A stretch of 11,963 nucleotides of DNA from Propionibacteriaceae bacterium (GTDB taxonomy: Bacteria; Actinomycetota; Actinomycetes; Propionibacteriales; Propionibacteriaceae), in assembly GCA_003451975.1 (NCBI GenBank), contig DMIX01000418.1:6668-18630 (forward strand). The letters run 5' to 3'. This document shows positions 8,536 through 11,963 of this stretch, one piece after another. The notes beneath the pieces are model-generated. The model searched no databases and was not told the DNA's origin. It worked only from the letters and a program-made list of their open reading frames with translations. Positions within the stretch are counted from its first letter, which is position 1, and each line of letters opens with the position of its first letter. Both the position numbers and the translations under genes were made by a program.

Positions 8536-8541
8536 TTGAGT

Positions 8542-11004
8542 TTGAGCAACACGCAAGACGGTCACAGACAAACCGATATCCCGACCATCGTATTGATCGC
8601 CATGATCGCGGGCTACGTCGCCTTCTTCTCCATCATGACGGTCCGCCAGCACGATGCGCTGCTGACGCACGTGTTCGACCTGGGTAATGTGGATCAAACC
8701 CTGTGGAACACGGTCCACGGTAGGCCGCTCCATTTCACAACGCAACCCGCGGTTGGCGAACATCGCATGGGGATGCACGTAGAGCCTGTGTTGTTCGGAA
8801 TCGCCCTGTCGTACCTGGTCTACCCGAGTCCCAAGGTATTGCTGGTCTTGCAGACGCTCGCTCTTGCACTGGGCGCCGTACCCTTGTATGCCATCGCAAG
8901 AAGGCGGCTCGGGACTCCGTGGAGTGCGCTGGCGTTTCCATCCGCCTACCTCATGTCGCCGGCGCTTCAAGCGACGAACCTGTTCGAATTCCACGCCGTG
9001 GCCTTTGCGCCGGCATTTCTGCTCACAGCGTTTTACTTCATGGACCAGGTGACGTGGCCGGCGGAGACCGGTGCACCGCCCCGCAAGGGCCTCACCGGGA
9101 GCTGGGTGCTGTACGGCGTGTTCGTCCTGCTCGCTCTGTCGTGCAAAGAGGACATCTCACTCATCGTCATTCTGCTCGGCGCCTACCTGGCGCTGATCCG
9201 CAAGCACTGGCTCGCCGGAATCCTGACCAGCATCGCCGGAGGGATCTGGTTCTGCACCGCGGTCTACGCCATCATTCCGCACTTCCGCCCGAGCGGATCA
9301 CCATTTCTCGCGTTCTACGCTGGTTTGGGCGACAACCCCGCGACCATCGCGTGGAACCTGCTGACCCAGCCACAGTTGTTTCTGACATACGTGCTATCGC
9401 CCGAGAACCTGCGTGCATTGGGGGCACTGCTCATCCCATACGCCGGCCTGCCGCTACTCGGGTTCCCATTCTGGCTACTAGCGGGGCCCTCGCTAGGTAT
9501 CGACCTGCTGAGCAACAACCCGCTGATGCACCGTATGGAACGGTATCACTATGCTGCCCCACTAATCCCGGTGATCGTCACCGCCGGCATCTACGGCGTA
9601 GATTGGCTCAGCCGCACGCTCGCAGCCAGGGACGCGCGCAGACGTGCCAGCGCAGTACAGGTATTGGCGATCCTGGTTGTGACCTGCACGCTGTGGTATC
9701 ATTACCATCGCGGCTTCACACCGTTGGCCCGTGCCTTCTCGTGGCCCGAGGTGTCGGCCCATCACCAGCTGATCGATCGTGTCGTCGCCAGTATCCCGGC
9801 GGATGCGGTAATCTCCGCTCAGGCCAACCTGTTCCCTCACCTGAGCCAGCGGGAAAGGGCTTACCTGTGGCCCGACCCACGCGACAAGGAATACGTCGTG
9901 CTGGATGTTTCCGACCCGTCCTTCTGGAACCGCGATGGCGCACAGGAAGGCTTGAAGCGCGACGTGGGACAGGAGGCGTCCTTCGGCTGGGTACTGGCAG
10001 AGGACGGCTATCTGGTGCTCCAGAAGGGAGCACCGCTGCGGCCATTGCCAGATGAGTTCTACTCCTTCGTCAGAGTGGACGAGGCTACGCCGCGGTATGC
10101 CATGACAGTCGATTTCGGTGACGCCATCCGGTTTCTGGGATTCACCCCACTCTATGAACGGGAGGAGGAGGTCCGGTTCAGGTTGTATTTCGAGGCGTTG
10201 CGGCCAACAGCCAAAGATTATGCGATCACGCTCTATTTGATCGATGCGGAGGGCAATGTCGTCGGAGGCACCGACCGGCCACAGCCGGCGCTGGTATGGT
10301 ATCCAACGAGTCGCTGGGAGCAGGGCGAAACCATCGAGGTCATCGCCAATACGCTCCCGTGGTGGACGGGGGACAAGGATACATACGCTATCGCGCTGGG
10401 TGTGTCGGAGAGCAACGATACGTGGGACGTCGGGGCACGCCTGCCGGTCCGTACACAGGACTCCGCCTGGGTCACACCGGTCATCGACGATGGGACGTTG
10501 TTGCAGTTGATGACCGTCCGGAGAAGCTGGGAGCTGCACTATCCCGAGACGGTACGCCGTCGATACACGCCGCCTGAGATGGCGCACGCGACGCAGGCGT
10601 CATTCGCTGGCAAAGCCGAATTGGCCGGATACACACTACGAAACGCACGCGTCCACCCGGGCGACACGCTCGAAGTGATCCTGTACTGGAAGGCCACAGT
10701 GCGATGGGAGTCCTCCTATAAGGTGTTCGTGCAGTTGCTCTCCGCCGAAGGCCAGGTCGTCGCGCAACAGGACACAGTTCCCGGTGAAGGGCGATTCCCG
10801 ACGGACAACTGGCTGCCCGGCGAATACATCACCGACGGACATCATCTGGTCGTCGGTGAAGATACCCGGGCAGGGCACTATCATCTGATCGTGGGATTTT
10901 ACGATCCCGCAACGATGGCTCGTCTCCCGGTGACGGGCGAGCCGAATATCGCACCGGAGAATCATGTCGTACTGGATCAGGAAATTGAAATCAGCAACCG
11001 TTAG
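8542..11004 (+). CDS. DUF2079 membrane protein (putative GT-C transferase) with two C-terminal beta-modules
   Basis: With the TTG start, 820 residues. DUF2079 hallmarks are clear: a first helix at 13-33, HVFDLGNVDQTLWNTVHGRP (43-62), GEHRMGMHVEP (72-82) with a conserved His79, NLFEFHAVAFAPAFLL (146-161), CKED (201-204) and RYHYAAPLIPVIVTAGIYGV (334-353). Membrane segments end near 386. The soluble segment IPADAVISAQANLFPHLSQR (418-437) followed by YVVLDVSDP (451-459) is the family's typical tail after the last helix. Two modules follow. The first (about 523-660) is diverged, with FLGF, LYFEAL and YPTSRW. The second (about 686-818) is canonical: AELAGYTL, VILYWKA, YKVFVQLL, AQQD, FPTDNWLPGEY, VGFYDPATMARL. 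Third gene of the operon, paralogous to the gene at 4061-5959 but longer by one module and by a soluble loop at 168-186. Sugar specificity is unknown. Confidence 0.92.
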   Translation: MSNTQDGHRQTDIPTIVLIAMIAGYVAFFSIMTVRQHDALLTHVFDLGNVDQTLWNTVHGRPLHFTTQPAVGEHRMGMHVEPVLFGIALSYLVYPSPKVLLVLQTLALALGAVPLYAIARRRLGTPWSALAFPSAYLMSPALQATNLFEFHAVAFAPAFLLTAFYFMDQVTWPAETGAPPRKGLTGSWVLYGVFVLLALSCKEDISLIVILLGAYLALIRKHWLAGILTSIAGGIWFCTAVYAIIPHFRPSGSPFLAFYAGLGDNPATIAWNLLTQPQLFLTYVLSPENLRALGALLIPYAGLPLLGFPFWLLAGPSLGIDLLSNNPLMHRMERYHYAAPLIPVIVTAGIYGVDWLSRTLAARDARRRASAVQVLAILVVTCTLWYHYHRGFTPLARAFSWPEVSAHHQLIDRVVASIPADAVISAQANLFPHLSQRERAYLWPDPRDKEYVVLDVSDPSFWNRDGAQEGLKRDVGQEASFGWVLAEDGYLVLQKGAPLRPLPDEFYSFVRVDEATPRYAMTVDFGDAIRFLGFTPLYEREEEVRFRLYFEALRPTAKDYAITLYLIDAEGNVVGGTDRPQPALVWYPTSRWEQGETIEVIANTLPWWTGDKDTYAIALGVSESNDTWDVGARLPVRTQDSAWVTPVIDDGTLLQLMTVRRSWELHYPETVRRRYTPPEMAHATQASFAGKAELAGYTLRNARVHPGDTLEVILYWKATVRWESSYKVFVQLLSAEGQVVAQQDTVPGEGRFPTDNWLPGEYITDGHHLVVGEDTRAGHYHLIVGFYDPATMARLPVTGEPNIAPENHVVLDQEIEISNR
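10108..10995 (+). repeat. Two tandem copies of the C-terminal beta-rich module
   Basis: Protein-level repeat. Copy A (nt 10108-10521) begins DFGDAIRFLGF and keeps the LYFEAL, YPTSRW and YAIALGV positions, but VFVHL is replaced by ITLYLID and AQxD is lost. Copy B (nt 10597-10995) carries the complete signature. As in the leftward gene at 869-3934, the last copy is the conserved one. Boundaries are approximate. Confidence 0.75.
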
Positions 11005-11963
11005 CCAGGCAACCACAGTGTACCGAAATGGAGGGATGCGGCGTCTCGACGCCGGCATCGCACTGGCGATTGCCATCGGGATACTCATCCTCTACGCCAG
11101 GACCATGCCTCCCTCCTTGCTGGATGGCGATTCCGGCCGGTGGCAATATGTCTGCCACGTCCTCGGCATCTCGTACCCAACCGGCTACCCCGGTCTTACC
11201 GTGGTGGGCAAGCTGTGGGAACTGCTCGTCCCGATCGGATCAGTTGCATACCGCATCAGCCTGATGTCCGTCACCTTCGGCGCCCTGAGTACCGCACTGA
11301 GCTATCTGTTTCTCCGCAAGGCGGCGGGCAATCGCCTGGCCGCGGCGCTGGGAGCGCTGCTGTTCGCAACGCTGCCGAGCACCTGGTGGTGGAGCATTAG
11401 CATCAAATCGTACGCGCTGAACCTGGTTTTCGTCAGCGCATGCTTTCTGCTGTTGTTCTCATGGGCAAGGACGCATAAAGAAAGCACGCTACGCTGGTTC
11501 GCGCTGGCGTACGGACTGAGCCTCACCAACCACAGCACGATGGTGTTGTTCGTGCCGGCGTTCGCCGCCTTCATCCTGCTGACCGATGCGCGTATCCTGC
11601 GCAGCCCGCGCCGCATCGGCATGTTGGTGCTGTGTGCCCTGCTGCCCATGTTGCTTTATCTGTACATCCCATTGCGCGGCAACGCCCTGTGGATGTCGCA
11701 GGGGAGCGAGCCCGGCCTGCCCTGGCCAGTTGCCGTCTCGCGCGGTCTGATCTCCAGCGAATACGAGCCATCGCTGACCGGTTTCGCTAACCTGGTCCTG
11801 GCCCCACACGAGACGAGATCGCTGGTTTCCAGCTGGGACCAGGTCCCCCAACAACTGGTGACGGTCTACGGGGGACTGCTCAACCGCGAGTTCCTGTGGT
11901 TCTACATCGCCCTCGGTCTTGCCGGCTTGATCCGACTCACGACCAGACGCCCCAGGTACGGTA
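10964..11963 (+). CDS. DUF2723 membrane protein (GT117/TMEM260-like glycosyltransferase), N-terminal part
   Basis: The frame is open to the right edge (333 codons seen). After a basic N-terminus and a first helix (LDAGIALAIAIGILILYART), the sequence LLDGDSGRWQYVCHVLGISY followed by PTGYPGLTVVGKL matches the DUF2723 (PF11028) signature, normally DxGEFQxxAxxLGIxHPTGYPLY. Later family marks are RISLMSVTFGAL, WWWSISIKSYALN and YGLSLTNHSTMVL. Human TMEM260, of the same family, is an O-mannosyltransferase for Ig-like IPT domains, so a protein- or lipid-directed transferase is plausible. Three starts fit. ATG 10964 has GGAGA 3 nt upstream and overlaps the previous gene by 41 nt. GTG 11018 has a weak AGG 8 nt upstream. 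ATG 11036 has GGAGG only 1 nt upstream. I favour 10964 weakly. Last visible gene of the operon; whether it also carries the beta-module cannot be seen. Confidence 0.88.
   Translation, partial: MSYWIRKLKSATVSQATTVYRNGGMRRLDAGIALAIAIGILILYARTMPPSLLDGDSGRWQYVCHVLGISYPTGYPGLTVVGKLWELLVPIGSVAYRISLMSVTFGALSTALSYLFLRKAAGNRLAAALGALLFATLPSTWWWSISIKSYALNLVFVSACFLLLFSWARTHKESTLRWFALAYGLSLTNHSTMVLFVPAFAAFILLTDARILRSPRRIGMLVLCALLPMLLYLYIPLRGNALWMSQGSEPGLPWPVAVSRGLISSEYEPSLTGFANLVLAPHETRSLVSSWDQVPQQLVTVYGGLLNREFLWFYIALGLAGLIRLTTRRPRYG

Noticed and set aside
8476..8541. GTG 8476 as the start of the second DUF2079 gene
   Set aside because: It would overlap the previous gene by 47 nt, has no good ribosome site and adds polar residues. 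AGGAAGGG with TTG 8542 fits better.
9562..10587. Minus-strand open frame (341 codons) opposite the second DUF2079 gene
   Set aside because: No recognisable domain or ribosome site, and fully inside a gene with strong family motifs. Treated as a shadow.
1..11963. Search for tRNA or rRNA genes, CRISPR arrays, insertion sequences and att sites
   Set aside because: Reading found no cloverleaf, evenly spaced direct repeats, transposase motifs or terminal inverted repeats. Nearly all sequence is explained by the six genes.

Overview
The window is GC-rich, gene-dense DNA (apparently around 60% GC, judged by eye). It holds six large genes for multi-pass membrane proteins of the GT-C glycosyltransferase type and nothing else. 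GT-C enzymes move sugars from polyprenyl-phosphate donors to acceptors on the outer face of the membrane. The best guess at source is a Chloroflexota bacterium (Anaerolineae-like). The reasons are the mix of PMT_2-like, DUF2079 and DUF2723 proteins and the long C-terminal tails built from a beta-rich repeat with the recurring signature LLGYDL / LYW / VFVHL / AQxD / PTxxW / GxYxLxxGLY. This is recognition of protein style, not a database hit.

Layout: (1) 2-865, plus strand, the C-terminal end of a GT-C protein whose membrane part lies off the left edge. (2) 869-3934, minus strand, a 1021-residue PMT_2-like transferase with three tandem copies of the C-terminal module. It converges on gene 1 with only 3 bp between the stop codons. 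(3) 3935-4060, a short AT-rich divergent promoter region. It has a perfect-consensus sigma-70-type promoter (TTGACA, 16 bp, TATAAT) for gene 2, overlapped by a weaker promoter for the rightward genes. (4) 4061 to beyond 11963, a tightly packed rightward operon: DUF2079 protein with one module, PMT_2-like protein with one module (a paralogue of gene 1), a second DUF2079 protein with two modules, and a DUF2723 protein cut by the right edge. Junctions are an 11-nt overlap, a 19-nt gap, and a short overlap or gap depending on the start chosen.

The genes look like a set of extracytoplasmic sugar transferases that may act in series on one surface glycan or glycoprotein. The most interesting feature is a soluble module of about 130 residues, with eight copies in five proteins. 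It is attached to membrane domains of at least two different families, so it has been shuffled between enzymes, and it probably does a common job outside the cell such as binding glycan, acceptor or partner. No donor-synthesis gene, cytosolic glycosyltransferase, flippase, RNA gene, mobile element or CRISPR array is visible, so substrate and product cannot be named from this window.
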